Shown here piece after piece: positions 16,271-25,439 of a stretch of DNA of 47,596 nt (the first letter of the stretch is position 1; each line of letters begins with the position of its first letter). This DNA comes from Microcaldota archaeon (GTDB lineage Archaea; Micrarchaeota; Micrarchaeia; Micrarchaeales; CABMGC01). The position numbers and the translations under genes are program-made. The notes beneath the pieces are model-generated. The model was given only the letters and a program-made list of their open reading frames with translations, did not search any database and had not been told where the DNA came from. The DNA is taken from NCBI GenBank assembly GCA_027365175.1, contig DAHXNY010000005.1, forward strand, positions 1-47,596. The letters run 5' to 3'.

Positions 16271-17431
16271 ATGTTTTTCTTGTTTGCAACTAATGCATCA
16301 TACGCCGGCTGCAGCTTCGGCGGAGTAGATGCTAATAACTGGGTGCAGATAAACGCTCTGCTGCTTGTCATAGCAATAGCGCTTGGCGGCGTATTCTATG
16401 CTTTCAGCAACATCCTGCCACCGTCCCAGGGAGAGAAGATGAAGGGCATGGTAAAGGCGGAAATATTCCAAGGAGTAATAGGAATAGTGATAGTGGGCAT
16501 ACTCCTAACATCCGCAGTTGCATGGTGCAACATCGGATCATCTCTAACAAGTTCTGCTGGCCTAGGTGCAAGTAATCCTATGTCATTTTCCGAGTCCTAT
16601 CTGCAGAATCTCCTGTTCACCAAAGGCTTCTCCCTGTTCGGCTCTCTTTATTCAGAATCTGCTCTTTTAATGATTGACGGAATCCTTGTATCTCATATAG
16701 CGACCTTCCTACAGCGCTTAGAAGCAAGCTTCCTGCCCGTTCAATTAACGCTATCACAAGGTATTGCAAACACTCTTGAGTCATACTCTCTTGCTTTCGG
16801 CACAACCTTCTTTACCATATTCGCAATAGTGTCTGGTATAATATTTGTAATATATCTTACGCTGCCCATGGTCTCTTCTCTAGCGCTTACTGTTGTGGTG
16901 CCTACTGCGATAGCCATGCGCATGGTACCATTCTTTGGACCAAAGGTGCGCGAGGTATCCGATGCCTTCATGTCGATAGCAATAGCTGCATACTTTATCT
17001 TTCCTTTGATGATAGTGATGAACAGTCTTCTGATATCCTATCTATATACTTCATGCGGTGCCACAGTATCCACCTGCAACCCTTACTCCAGTTACCTGGG
17101 AAGCTATCCTCTGCAAAACCTGCCGGTGAATTCATTCTTCAATACTCCTGCAACTTCTCTAGGGGGCGGATTTTCCCTGCCTGCAAATTTCTTCGCGGGA
17201 ATAGTAAGCGGCAACGGCGGCATTCTGGGGGCTTTAGAGATGCTGTTTAAGAACATTATACTGTTTCCGCAGGTGCTAGTGTCCTTCTCTCAGGACATAG
17301 CGATATTCACATTCCAGGGGGTATTTCTTATAGGCCTAGACATATTGGTGACTGTGGCATTTGCACAGGCGCTTACTCTAGGACTAAATTCAGTGTCTAC
17401 ATATGTTTCCGGAGGAGGCTTCTGGGGCTGA
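16271..17431 (+). CDS. VirB6/TrbL-like polytopic membrane protein, paralog 2
   Basis: 386 residues, starting 7 bp after paralog 1. The N-terminus is a short signal-like stretch (MFFLFATNASYAGCSF). Residues ~30-80 are the shared hairpin, and here the likeness to the pilin is strongest: ALGGVFYAFSNILPPSQ against the pilin VLGGVMYAIAHMMPSAGQ. The arginine motif is degenerate (AIAMRMVPFFGPKVREVSDA, ~214-233), with the GG of the other paralogs missing. Three Cys lie close together in the last external loop (SCGATVSTC region). The C-terminus is Gly-rich. Operon position and motifs link it to the transport channel. Confidence 0.7.
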   Translation: MFFLFATNASYAGCSFGGVDANNWVQINALLLVIAIALGGVFYAFSNILPPSQGEKMKGMVKAEIFQGVIGIVIVGILLTSAVAWCNIGSSLTSSAGLGASNPMSFSESYLQNLLFTKGFSLFGSLYSESALLMIDGILVSHIATFLQRLEASFLPVQLTLSQGIANTLESYSLAFGTTFFTIFAIVSGIIFVIYLTLPMVSSLALTVVVPTAIAMRMVPFFGPKVREVSDAFMSIAIAAYFIFPLMIVMNSLLISYLYTSCGATVSTCNPYSSYLGSYPLQNLPVNSFFNTPATSLGGGFSLPANFFAGIVSGNGGILGALEMLFKNIILFPQVLVSFSQDIAIFTFQGVFLIGLDILVTVAFAQALTLGLNSVSTYVSGGGFWG

Positions 17432-17437
17432 TATCTT

Positions 17438-19051
17438 ATGAGACTACGCGCAATACTTTCATTATTCCTCTTGGCTGCAGTTATTCCATACTCTATAGTG
17501 CAGGCTTCAACTACAAACTTCATAACGCCGTCAACCAATCTTAACATATGGCTGCCTGCTGTAGTAGTAGGCCTTGTGCTAAGTTTTGCGCTCATAGGCA
17601 TATACTATATGACAGGATACCTGTTCAACAATAAGGCTATACGGGCCGGAGCAACTGCAGAATTCGGAAAGCTGATAGGCATAGCAATAGTGGTAATGGT
17701 CATAATATGGGTCTTCTACGTATTCGGTTCGGCAATCCAGTTTACCTCTCCAACGAGCCAGACTCAGATGACAAACATCTGCAATCAACTGGCCAATTCA
17801 AATATAAACTTCCTCAGCACGAATAATAAGCTAAACCCTCTGCCTCCCGGAGCAACCATATGCAATGATATCATAGATCCATCCTCAACTACAAATGCCC
17901 TCACAAGGAACATAGACTACGGGCTCGGGTCTGTATATGTCATAGAAGACAATCTTACCAACCAATCTGTAACATCTCTGAACGCAGTGTATATGTTCTC
18001 CTCAATGCTAGCTTTTCTAAGAGGATATGTGGAAAAAGATGCAGTATGCTTCCCTGTAGAGTGCCTGGTACCCGATGTTCCAAGCCTGTTCAGCCTAGAC
18101 ATAACAGCTTCGCCTTTTTCAGGATATCAAATAGCAAATACTGTACCTGGCGTATTGGGAATAGAAGCAAACCTTATATTCTACTTCCTGCTCTTCCAGC
18201 TTGTACTGATAATGCTGATGCTGCTTTTATGGCCTTACCTCCTTGCAGCAGGGCTTATATTCGAGACTAATATGTTCACAAGAAGGATAGGCGGACTGCT
18301 AATAGCAATTGTCATATCAAGCATGCTGATCTATCCTACCATATTCCTATTCGAATACACATCACTCAATAATATAGGAAACCTTCAGCCATACGGCGCA
18401 TCATCTATACCTAACCTTGCACTATGCGGTGCGCCTCTCGGGGCAACCGTTTACGTCACGCCTCAACTTACCGGCAATCCGAATACGGGGGTATTCTGTT
18501 ATACTGAGGCAAAACAGCTGCCTCTTAGCTACATATACAAGGCCACTCTTCCCGACCAGTACAAAGACATGGTGCCAATTATCTATTCTAAATATCCTCC
18601 AAACACAATGGTGCCGGCCTGCCCTACTAAGAATGCCGAAGGCTTATGCTTCTTCCAGAAGAACCTTAACTTCTATGTATTTCCAAATATCGAAGATATA
18701 CTAAACCTATATTTCACATGGCCTGCAGGAGGCAATCTGTTAAGTTTTGAGGCAATATTCATAGTTCCTGGAGTAAGCACACTTACAAGTGTTGTAAACG
18801 CCATAGCTGCATTCACAAGTCTGCTCTCAGGCAATTTCATAGGCTCGTTCCCATCATTTGCATATTACTATGTTGACCCAACACACGTTATAGCAGCGAT
18901 ACTTGCACTTATCAACGTATATGCGATAGAGGCTGTCACAGGATTCATACTGCCGATATTCAACATATTGATATTGATATCATCAATATTGGAAATATCA
19001 AAACTTCTCGGAGGAGAAGGGAACATACTGGGTCTCAGCAGATTCATATAG
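17438..19051 (+). CDS. VirB6/TrbL-like polytopic membrane protein, paralog 3
   Basis: 537 residues, the longest of the six. It has a signal peptide (MRLRAILSLFLLAAVIPYSI), then the hairpin (~36-95, with YYMTGYLFNNKAIRAG in the turn), a ~110-residue external loop with four Cys, and the arginine motif LIFETNMFTRRIGGLLIAI at ~272-290. A second large external domain (~300-440) contains further Cys, Pro and Tyr. It starts 6 bp after paralog 2. The two large outer domains suggest that this paralog makes contacts outside the membrane. Confidence 0.7.
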   Translation: MRLRAILSLFLLAAVIPYSIVQASTTNFITPSTNLNIWLPAVVVGLVLSFALIGIYYMTGYLFNNKAIRAGATAEFGKLIGIAIVVMVIIWVFYVFGSAIQFTSPTSQTQMTNICNQLANSNINFLSTNNKLNPLPPGATICNDIIDPSSTTNALTRNIDYGLGSVYVIEDNLTNQSVTSLNAVYMFSSMLAFLRGYVEKDAVCFPVECLVPDVPSLFSLDITASPFSGYQIANTVPGVLGIEANLIFYFLLFQLVLIMLMLLLWPYLLAAGLIFETNMFTRRIGGLLIAIVISSMLIYPTIFLFEYTSLNNIGNLQPYGASSIPNLALCGAPLGATVYVTPQLTGNPNTGVFCYTEAKQLPLSYIYKATLPDQYKDMVPIIYSKYPPNTMVPACPTKNAEGLCFFQKNLNFYVFPNIEDILNLYFTWPAGGNLLSFEAIFIVPGVSTLTSVVNAIAAFTSLLSGNFIGSFPSFAYYYVDPTHVIAAILALINVYAIEAVTGFILPIFNILILISSILEISKLLGGEGNILGLSRFI

Positions 19052-19058
19052 TGTTTTT

Positions 19059-20222
19059 ATGAGAGGATTTGTAGCATCGTTTGCAGTTCTCGCGGTTGTG
19101 TTAGCTACGACTCTGCATGCGGCAAGCATCAGTCTTCCTCCAGGACAGAGCGTCTTTAGCTGCACGACATTGTTTGCAAACAGCGTCAATGGACAGCCTC
19201 TGGTAAGCCCTGCGATAGCCGCCTACTCTTCTTACACCGGACTCATATCTGTCGCACTTCTGGTAGTATTAATGATGTTCATGGTAATGGCAATAATATA
19301 TGCTCTTGGCATGGCATTCAGGTGGAACATGCTGATGAATCTTGCTAAGAGCGAATACCTAGAAGGGTTCGTAAGCATAATGATAATACTATTCATAGCG
19401 GGAGGAATTGCAGCTTTCAGCGGAGCGGAGAGTGCAATAGGCAATATATTTTCTACAACTACAGGGACAACTGTTCCAGGAACCTTCCAGACGCTGTATA
19501 CATCTTTATGCAACAACATATTCAGTAAGATGGTGATACCGGGATTCCTCATGGTCTTATGGACAGACGTGAACAAGCTTATGGTCTCTTTGATATCAAG
19601 CTTCACACTAACATTTGAACCTGGGGGCATGGGCATTTCCGTCGCACCATTTGCTGGTTTTTCTAGTCTAAACCAGTTGATATGGATTGAGAGCGGAATT
19701 GCAACATTCATGGTTGCAGGAGGAGGCCTTCTGATAGTATTATTATTTGTAATATACTACCTATTCCCCATCTTCCTGTTTCTCGGACTTGTGCTCAGGA
19801 CCTTTCCATGGACAAGAGCTGCAGGAGGCGCATTCATAGCAATCTTCATTGCGTTTTATGTACTGTTCCCTGCAATAATGTATCCGTTTACAGTCCCATA
19901 CTCTTCAAGCAGCGCCCCAAGCAGCAATGCGCTTGCCGTATGCAAATCAGGAACTTCAAACTGCCCATCAGGAATAGGCCTTGCTCTTGGCTCTTTCACA
20001 CAGTATTTAGGGGTGATAAATCTTGATTTAGGCTATTCTGAGTATACAAATCTATTGTACTTCTCCCAGCTCCTAATCTATATTGTATTAGATTTTATGG
20101 GTCTGGTAATAGCCTTACTAATATCTTATGATACTGTAACTATATTCGGTAAGCTCCTCGGATCGAATTCAGTAAATGGCAGAGGCATAATGAACAAGGT
20201 GCTGACAGGAGGCAAAAAATGA
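19059..20222 (+). CDS. VirB6/TrbL-like polytopic membrane protein, paralog 4
   Basis: 387 residues. It has a signal peptide (FVASFAVLAVVLATTLHAA), the hairpin at ~60-115 with the turn FRWNMLMNLAKSEYLEGF, and the arginine motif GLVLRTFPWTRAAGGAFIAI at ~243-262. Outer loops hold Cys pairs (VFSCTTLF and later AVCKSGTSNC). The C-terminus is basic (MNKVLTGGKK) and probably cytosolic. It starts 7 bp after paralog 3, with GTG just upstream of the ATG. Confidence 0.7.
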   Translation: MRGFVASFAVLAVVLATTLHAASISLPPGQSVFSCTTLFANSVNGQPLVSPAIAAYSSYTGLISVALLVVLMMFMVMAIIYALGMAFRWNMLMNLAKSEYLEGFVSIMIILFIAGGIAAFSGAESAIGNIFSTTTGTTVPGTFQTLYTSLCNNIFSKMVIPGFLMVLWTDVNKLMVSLISSFTLTFEPGGMGISVAPFAGFSSLNQLIWIESGIATFMVAGGGLLIVLLFVIYYLFPIFLFLGLVLRTFPWTRAAGGAFIAIFIAFYVLFPAIMYPFTVPYSSSSAPSSNALAVCKSGTSNCPSGIGLALGSFTQYLGVINLDLGYSEYTNLLYFSQLLIYIVLDFMGLVIALLISYDTVTIFGKLLGSNSVNGRGIMNKVLTGGKK

Positions 20223-20234
20223 GGCAAGAATGAG

Positions 20235-21341
20235 ATGAACACGCTTGGTAACTTTTCAGGATTCATCTTCTCAGCAGCATGCTCTATCACCAACATACTG
20301 TCCTCTCCGTATACATTCTGGTTTCCGATAGTCGTCCTGGCTGCAATCGCTGTAATACTTGTTGCGATAGTAATAAGCATGCTTGCACCATTGCTAGGCA
20401 GGAATAATCTCGTACCATGGGCAAGGATGAAGGCTTATGAAGAGATAGCCACTGTAATAATCGCGATCATCTTCCTGGGTTTTTCATCAATAATATGTGC
20501 TTTCAATCCTGTTCCGGCATTAGGCTCCATAGGGCTGGTGCCTCAAAGCTGCTCTGGATCAGGAAGCGTCACTATAGATAACATATGGGGACTTGCAACA
20601 TGTAACATGTACACATTCAACCTGAATTTTGTACATATACTTACTGTAGGCTATTGGTTGAGCATGCTCGATACGTTTGGACCTAAGGTAAGCATAGATG
20701 CCACATTAGGCGGTGTGGGCGCATCAACATCAGCATCGTTCACTACAGGCCCAAGCACCCTTTATCTATCTCCTCTATTAGACATTCTGATTGGAGAAAT
20801 GACAGTCTCGATGCTGCAGGTAATATTATTATCGTCTTCAGCCATCCTGTTCTCGTTTCTTATAGGGATAGGATTAATAGCAAGAGCCTTCGGCACCACA
20901 AGGACCTTTGGTAACGCAATGATTGCGTTGGGCATCGGAATAGGCCTGATATATCCGTTGCTTGTAAGTGTCAGCTACGGTTTCATAAACACGACATTCA
21001 GTAATATAGTAAGTGCAGAAGGCACTGCCTTTACCAGCCTTATTGGCAACACTGCAATAACCTTTGGCAGCATCATATTATTACTGTCTCAACTGTTTGC
21101 ATCTACAACTTTTGCATCTACAACTCTCGTATCTACTACTGCACTTTCATTTGGAACCGGGATAGTGGCACAGATATGGAATATTATAAGCCTATTCATA
21201 CTTCTGGGATCGATAGTGGCATTCGGCCTTATATTCATACCTGCCTTGAATTTCATGATACTTGAAGCCTTCGTAAGAGACTTCTCAAGTGCACTGGGAC
21301 AGCAGGTATCATTTATGGCTATGTTAACGGGGGTAATTTAG
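20235..21341 (+). CDS. VirB6/TrbL-like polytopic membrane protein, paralog 5
   Basis: 368 residues. This paralog lacks a clear signal peptide; an amphipathic start (MNTLGNFSGFIFSAACSITN) leads into the hairpin at ~30-85 with the polar turn LVPWARMKAYEEIATVI. The arginine motif is GLIARAFGTTRTFGNAMIAL (~214-233), with GN in place of GG. Two Cys in the first outer loop (SCSGSG, ATCNMY) could pair. A Thr/Ser/Phe-rich repeat (FASTTFASTTLVSTTA, ~293-308) is peculiar to it. Its stop is immediately followed by the start of paralog 6, so the two are translationally linked. Confidence 0.7.
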   Translation: MNTLGNFSGFIFSAACSITNILSSPYTFWFPIVVLAAIAVILVAIVISMLAPLLGRNNLVPWARMKAYEEIATVIIAIIFLGFSSIICAFNPVPALGSIGLVPQSCSGSGSVTIDNIWGLATCNMYTFNLNFVHILTVGYWLSMLDTFGPKVSIDATLGGVGASTSASFTTGPSTLYLSPLLDILIGEMTVSMLQVILLSSSAILFSFLIGIGLIARAFGTTRTFGNAMIALGIGIGLIYPLLVSVSYGFINTTFSNIVSAEGTAFTSLIGNTAITFGSIILLLSQLFASTTFASTTLVSTTALSFGTGIVAQIWNIISLFILLGSIVAFGLIFIPALNFMILEAFVRDFSSALGQQVSFMAMLTGVI

Positions 21342-22433
21342 ATGAGAAATGCAAGCATATATCTAATAACAGTTATCTTTTCGATAATGCTAATGGGCAT
21401 TGCAAGTGCGCAATCAACAACCTCTTCAGCATGCAGTGCCGGAAGCGCAATACAAAATTCTGCCCCTTGGTACTGCAGCCAGATAAACGTGCAAGCCCAG
21501 AGCGTATGGGTGCAGTGGGCTCCGCTTGCAATAATCGTAGCTACTCTTGCTTTTATGCTGGCAGTACTGATATTCATGGCAGGCATTGCTACGAAGAATC
21601 AGAAAATAAGAAACTTCGGAGTGGGGGAGATGTACGAGGCAATTGCATCAATGCTGATAGCTGCTGGCTTCCTGTTTATAATGGCAGTTCTTTTCGGGTT
21701 AATACCATCAATCGTTACGGGTCCGGTAAATCCATACAATACCTCACTCAGTTACATATCTGCAACTATAAACACTACAAGCTCACTGGCTTCAAGGCTC
21801 TTCATAATAAGCGCTCTGGATAGGTATTATGCAAGCATAACTCCGCAGGTATGCTTCCTAAACAGCCTGATAACAGTGTGCTCCCCGAAGGCATTCAGGC
21901 CATTCGGAGTAACAATACTTTTATTTTACTGGCCCGCGTGGGCGCTTACCCAATTCCTTCTTGATGCACTGATATCCCTCTACACGCAATACTACTTCAT
22001 ACTGTTCTTCCTTTACGCCGGCATACCTGTATTCCTGATACCAGGCATAATCCTCAGGGCCTTCCTGCCTACGCGTGGAGTGGGAGGAATGATGATAGCT
22101 ATAGCAATAGGCTTCTTCCTGGTCATGCCAGTTCTCTTTTCAGTTGCATACTACTTTACTAATCTAGGTGCGCTTAAAGCCCTGTCCAATACCTATTCTA
22201 CAATAACACAGTATGGCGCAGGTGCAGGTGCGCAGGCAAATGCAATCTCACCATACTCTCCATTAGTACTGGCTGTTTCAAATGCAAACGGCGTAATGAA
22301 CAGTTTCTGGCTCTCCATACTATTCTTCCCTGCGCTTATACTTGCAATAACCTACACTGCAGTGACAAACATCGCAAATCTCATAGGCGGAGCAGGTACA
22401 TGGTCCAACAAGAGACTAACCTCTTTAGTCTGA
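21342..22433 (+). CDS. VirB6/TrbL-like polytopic membrane protein, paralog 6
   Basis: 363 residues. It has a signal peptide (YLITVIFSIMLMGIASAQ), two Cys soon after it (SACSAGS, WYCSQ), the hairpin at ~60-115 with the turn NQKIRNFGVGEMYEAIASML, and the arginine motif GIILRAFLPTRGVGGMMIAI (~236-255), the best conserved of the set. It is the last gene of the six-gene run and meets the convergent gene at 22454. Together the six genes span 14971-22433 with gaps of 0-12 bp. Confidence 0.7.
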   Translation: MRNASIYLITVIFSIMLMGIASAQSTTSSACSAGSAIQNSAPWYCSQINVQAQSVWVQWAPLAIIVATLAFMLAVLIFMAGIATKNQKIRNFGVGEMYEAIASMLIAAGFLFIMAVLFGLIPSIVTGPVNPYNTSLSYISATINTTSSLASRLFIISALDRYYASITPQVCFLNSLITVCSPKAFRPFGVTILLFYWPAWALTQFLLDALISLYTQYYFILFFLYAGIPVFLIPGIILRAFLPTRGVGGMMIAIAIGFFLVMPVLFSVAYYFTNLGALKALSNTYSTITQYGAGAGAQANAISPYSPLVLAVSNANGVMNSFWLSILFFPALILAITYTAVTNIANLIGGAGTWSNKRLTSLV

Positions 22434-22453
22434 GCTATAAATATGACATTGTC

Positions 22454-23164
22454 CTAATGCATGTGCCATGGATGGTCGCACCGTCTATCTCTACACTCAT
22501 TCTCTTCTCTCTCATGTCTTTCTTCAGCTCTGGCTCTTTCGTAGTTAACCGTGTCAAAACGCGTATCTTGCCATGCTTCTTTCCTATCTGATTCCTTCTC
22601 CTGTCCTTTTTCTTCTTTTTCCTCTCTATATGATTTAGGATCAGCACCACCATTACTATGTCTTCCGAATAAAAATCCATATACTATTAAGAATAAGCCG
22701 ACACTTCCAATAATCTCAAGGTATTCTTCTACTTTTTTCTCAACTTCTTTACGGTATGAAGAATCTGTAGCAAACCTAATGGTATCATGTATAAACTCAG
22801 AAATGTCTGATGCAGCTTCCTGCCAACCAGATTCATATACTGGATTAATTCCGTAAGCCCTGTATATTCTTTCCGACTTTGCTATAAACTCGGAGGACAA
22901 ATGCTCTTCAGCTTCCCTGCCTGGAGCATCATGAACTGGTGCCATTGATTCTGCACTGTTCAAGTATCGGTATACCAAATGCGTTTCATGTATGGCAACA
23001 ACATCCTCTCTCACGCTGGCCCTGTATTCGACAGATCTAAGCGTGCCAAAAGCACCTCTAACATCTCCACTTCTAATCTCTGTCACAGTGTCAAGTATAT
23101 CTTCCTTCAGCCCAAGATAACCCAGCAAAGGCCACATCATTTTATATGCAGTATCTGCAATCAA
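22454..23164 (-). CDS. Single-pass membrane protein, possibly the 3' part of a frameshifted gene
   Basis: 236 residues from a TTG; the first ATG in frame is at 23140. About 150 residues of soluble helical sequence are followed by one membrane helix (IGSVGLFLIVYGFLFG) and ~60 very charged residues (EEKEEKGQEKESDRK, RARAEERHEREENE) ending in CRDRRCDHPWHMH, a Cys/His cluster that could bind metal. As it stands there is no signal peptide to carry the N-terminal part outside. The overlapping upstream frame (23161-23295) encodes exactly such a signal peptide, so the two probably form one type I membrane protein split by a one-base shift. It is the only minus-strand gene inside the plus-strand secretion cluster. 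Confidence 0.6.
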   Translation of the reverse strand: MIADTAYKMMWPLLGYLGLKEDILDTVTEIRSGDVRGAFGTLRSVEYRASVREDVVAIHETHLVYRYLNSAESMAPVHDAPGREAEEHLSSEFIAKSERIYRAYGINPVYESGWQEAASDISEFIHDTIRFATDSSYRKEVEKKVEEYLEIIGSVGLFLIVYGFLFGRHSNGGADPKSYREEKEEKGQEKESDRKEAWQDTRFDTVNYERARAEERHEREENECRDRRCDHPWHMH

Positions 23165-23295
23165 TGATGCTGTACTGCAGTAGCAACAGCTATGGGCGTT
23201 GCATCAGGCCTTGCATGTGCATCACTCTGCAATGCAACTCCTGCAAGCACTGTTCCTGCTACTGCAGTTAAGAAATGCCTCTTTAACTTTTCCAT
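23161..23295 (-). CDS. Signal-peptide frame, likely 5' part of the 22454 gene
   Basis: 44 codons. The sequence reads a textbook signal peptide: basic start (MEKLKRHF), hydrophobic core (LTAVAGTVLAGVAL), and a cleavage-like QSDAHA before RPDATP. The frame stops at 23161-23163, overlapping the TTG start of the next frame by two bases. A one-base indel here would fuse it to the 22454 frame. It could be a real frameshift mutation, programmed frameshifting or a sequencing error. Confidence 0.5.
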   Translation of the reverse strand: MEKLKRHFLTAVAGTVLAGVALQSDAHARPDATPIAVATAVQHH

Positions 23296-23351
23296 ACTTC
23301 CCAATATAACTGATGCTTTTCCTTATATTTAAAGCATGTGCCATGTAGAGC

Positions 23352-24506
23352 ATGGCTTTTATAAATAAACGACCTATTCCCATTATGTTGTGGCTTCTGG
23401 GGCTCATGCACATTATACTGTCGCTTGGGGACGTAGACGCTCTGATACCAATAATCATAATACTCATACTGATAGCCGCTGCAGGAGGCCTGACAAGGGG
23501 CTTTGACATATTCAGCTTATTCGGTCTCGGCACGCTTGCAGGAATAGGGCTTGGCAGCAAGGCCTCAATGGCATCAAGAAAGACAGGCGCATATGATAAA
23601 AACAGTGGACAGTATAAGGAAGGTTTTATATCCGGGGGGAATAAGTCACTACCGAAAATTATGAAAGACAAAGAGTTATCCGGAACGGAAAAATTCAAGC
23701 GCATGGGATCGGTCAGAGGAGCTAAGTATGGACATACTACGGCCTCACCTAGTTTAGCTGCAGGAGCATATCATAGTTACAGGAGCCTTTCAGGGAAAAA
23801 TAAGGCAAACACCTCTAATCCCAGCCGCAATCTTATACCTGGTCCAAACGTACTGACCAAAGGTACTGCAACAGGCGCAGGCTCGTCTCCGCTTGTGGCC
23901 TCTAAAGCTGCAGCAATAGGCGCTGGTGCAATGACAGTCAAACAGATGAATGATCACATAGCAAACAGGGTAAGGATGGCAGTGTTAAACCCTGAAAAAT
24001 ACGGGCCTAAAAAAAGGACGTCCGAACAGCCTTCCTATCCAATTAAACCTGATTATACTCCAGCTACCAATACCATTCCGTTTTCAAGTGCAGATAATGC
24101 TGTTGGATGGTTACTCTCCGGACGTAGCGGAGCGGCACTAAAAACCTCCAGGATGAGGCAGCTAGCTGCAAACGATCCAGCAGCCTTCAGAAAGGAGTAT
24201 AATAAAATAGTCAGAAGAGAACTATACAGACACATGGTCAATAACAAAATGATAGAAAAAGGATCATCTTTCAGGATGCCTGAAAACGACAGCGAGCGCA
24301 TGAAATTTAGGTATGCAGGCCAGGTATATAAGGAATGGGGGAAAGAATTTAAGCGTTCATACGAAGCTACCCGCAGTAAACCTGCGTCCTTTGAGATCGG
24401 CCTAACACTCAAGCCGAAACATCCGGATCCAGCTACTCATACGTGGGCATACGACAGCGTAACAAAGAAATGGAAATACAAGAAGGAAAGACCGTCAGAA
24501 GAATGA
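23352..24506 (+). CDS. Membrane-anchored basic protein of the secretion cluster
   Basis: 384 residues. Two membrane helices at the N-terminus (~10-24 and ~30-62, with PIIIILILIAAAGGLTRG) are followed by a Gly/Ala segment and ~310 hydrophilic residues rich in Lys, Arg, Ser and Pro, predicted cytosolic by the positive-inside rule. A conserved-looking tail (SERMKFRYAGQVYKEWGKEF) suggests a folded C-terminal part. A TATA-like TATTTAAAG at ~23326 gives a short leader. I recognise no family. Its basic cytosolic part could bind DNA or the acidic coiled-coil proteins of the cluster; this is inference. Confidence 0.7.
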   Translation: MAFINKRPIPIMLWLLGLMHIILSLGDVDALIPIIIILILIAAAGGLTRGFDIFSLFGLGTLAGIGLGSKASMASRKTGAYDKNSGQYKEGFISGGNKSLPKIMKDKELSGTEKFKRMGSVRGAKYGHTTASPSLAAGAYHSYRSLSGKNKANTSNPSRNLIPGPNVLTKGTATGAGSSPLVASKAAAIGAGAMTVKQMNDHIANRVRMAVLNPEKYGPKKRTSEQPSYPIKPDYTPATNTIPFSSADNAVGWLLSGRSGAALKTSRMRQLAANDPAAFRKEYNKIVRRELYRHMVNNKMIEKGSSFRMPENDSERMKFRYAGQVYKEWGKEFKRSYEATRSKPASFEIGLTLKPKHPDPATHTWAYDSVTKKWKYKKERPSEE

Positions 24507-24617
24507 TAGTAAGAGGCAAGCCAAACCTTTTCATTTGAGGTGCATATTGCAGCTATGCCGATAAAACAATGAAATGGTTTATTAAGCTGACCTATTATTT
24601 TATATCAGGTAATCTGG

Positions 24618-25439
24618 TTGAACAAGAACTTTTCTTTCCTTATATTCATAGGCTTCCTCTGCGCAACTTTCATATGTGCGGTTATAATAAGCATATTGCC
24701 TCTGGGATACGCGATCCCGGCAATAATCCTGATGTTCATAGGGCTTCTTCTGGACGTGATAGCGGCGTCTGCCAGATTCTATGCGTACTACTTCGTCCCA
24801 TTCATAAAGCGCAAGAACAATGTGGTCACGCTGAGCAATGAGCCTCCATTCTATGTGACAGCTTCCGGAAATGCGATAATAGTAAGGGCGGAAGAAAACA
24901 CATATGCGAGCGTCTTTGTAAAGATTCCCGTCTATCTCTCTTCCACAGAGATGTCTGACGAGGAGAAGCTAAACTTTGCAAGAGCTTTCTCAAAGATGAT
25001 AACAGTTAACAGCAGATATCCTATGAAACTCGCATCACAGCTATACTATCTAAACAAAGACGAGTATATACGCAGGATAAGTGCAAAGCTGAATGAAGTG
25101 GAGGACAGGTATGACAAGCTGAAGGCCGACAAGACCACTCCTGACAAGCTTCTGAATAGGACAGAAGGAGAGCTGGCAATGTGGCACAATCTCTTCGACG
25201 GCGTGAACAAGTCGCCTTCTCAGAACCAGATGGCATATGCGATGATAAGCGCCCCGGGAGCCAATGAGGAGGAGGCAGTAGCAATAGCAATGCAGCGTGC
25301 AGAAGAGGTTGCGGCAGGGGCAGGTTCAATTTTCGGAGTGACTGCAAGCATAGCTACAGGAGAGGAGATGCTTGCGTTTGTAGAGCCTGAGTATAGCATA
25401 CCTCCTGCAACGATAAGCGAGCTTCTTAAGAAGGGATGA
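24618..25439 (+). CDS. VirB3/VirB4-N-like membrane protein, paralog A
   Basis: 273 residues starting at TTG; no ATG exists between the upstream in-frame stop (24588) and this codon. Two membrane helices (~4-25 and ~30-50) precede a ~210-residue cytosolic domain: a short strand region (FYVTASGNAIIVRAEENTYA), VKIPVYLSSTEMSDEEKLNF, a helix pair with many Lys/Glu, a MAYAMISAPGANEEEAVAIA segment, and ASIATGEEMLAFV near the end. This order resembles the N-terminal non-ATPase half of VirB4/TraC proteins, preceded by VirB3-like helices. It is similar in plan to the next gene, whose start overlaps its stop by four bases (ATGA). It probably anchors the separate VirB4-like motor. Confidence 0.68.
   Translation: MNKNFSFLIFIGFLCATFICAVIISILPLGYAIPAIILMFIGLLLDVIAASARFYAYYFVPFIKRKNNVVTLSNEPPFYVTASGNAIIVRAEENTYASVFVKIPVYLSSTEMSDEEKLNFARAFSKMITVNSRYPMKLASQLYYLNKDEYIRRISAKLNEVEDRYDKLKADKTTPDKLLNRTEGELAMWHNLFDGVNKSPSQNQMAYAMISAPGANEEEAVAIAMQRAEEVAAGAGSIFGVTASIATGEEMLAFVEPEYSIPPATISELLKKG

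Noticed and set aside
22551-22856. Plus-strand open frame opposite the 22454 gene
   Set aside because: It is antisense to a gene with a coherent helix, membrane segment and charged tail; its own product is low-complexity Ser/Phe/Tyr without family features.
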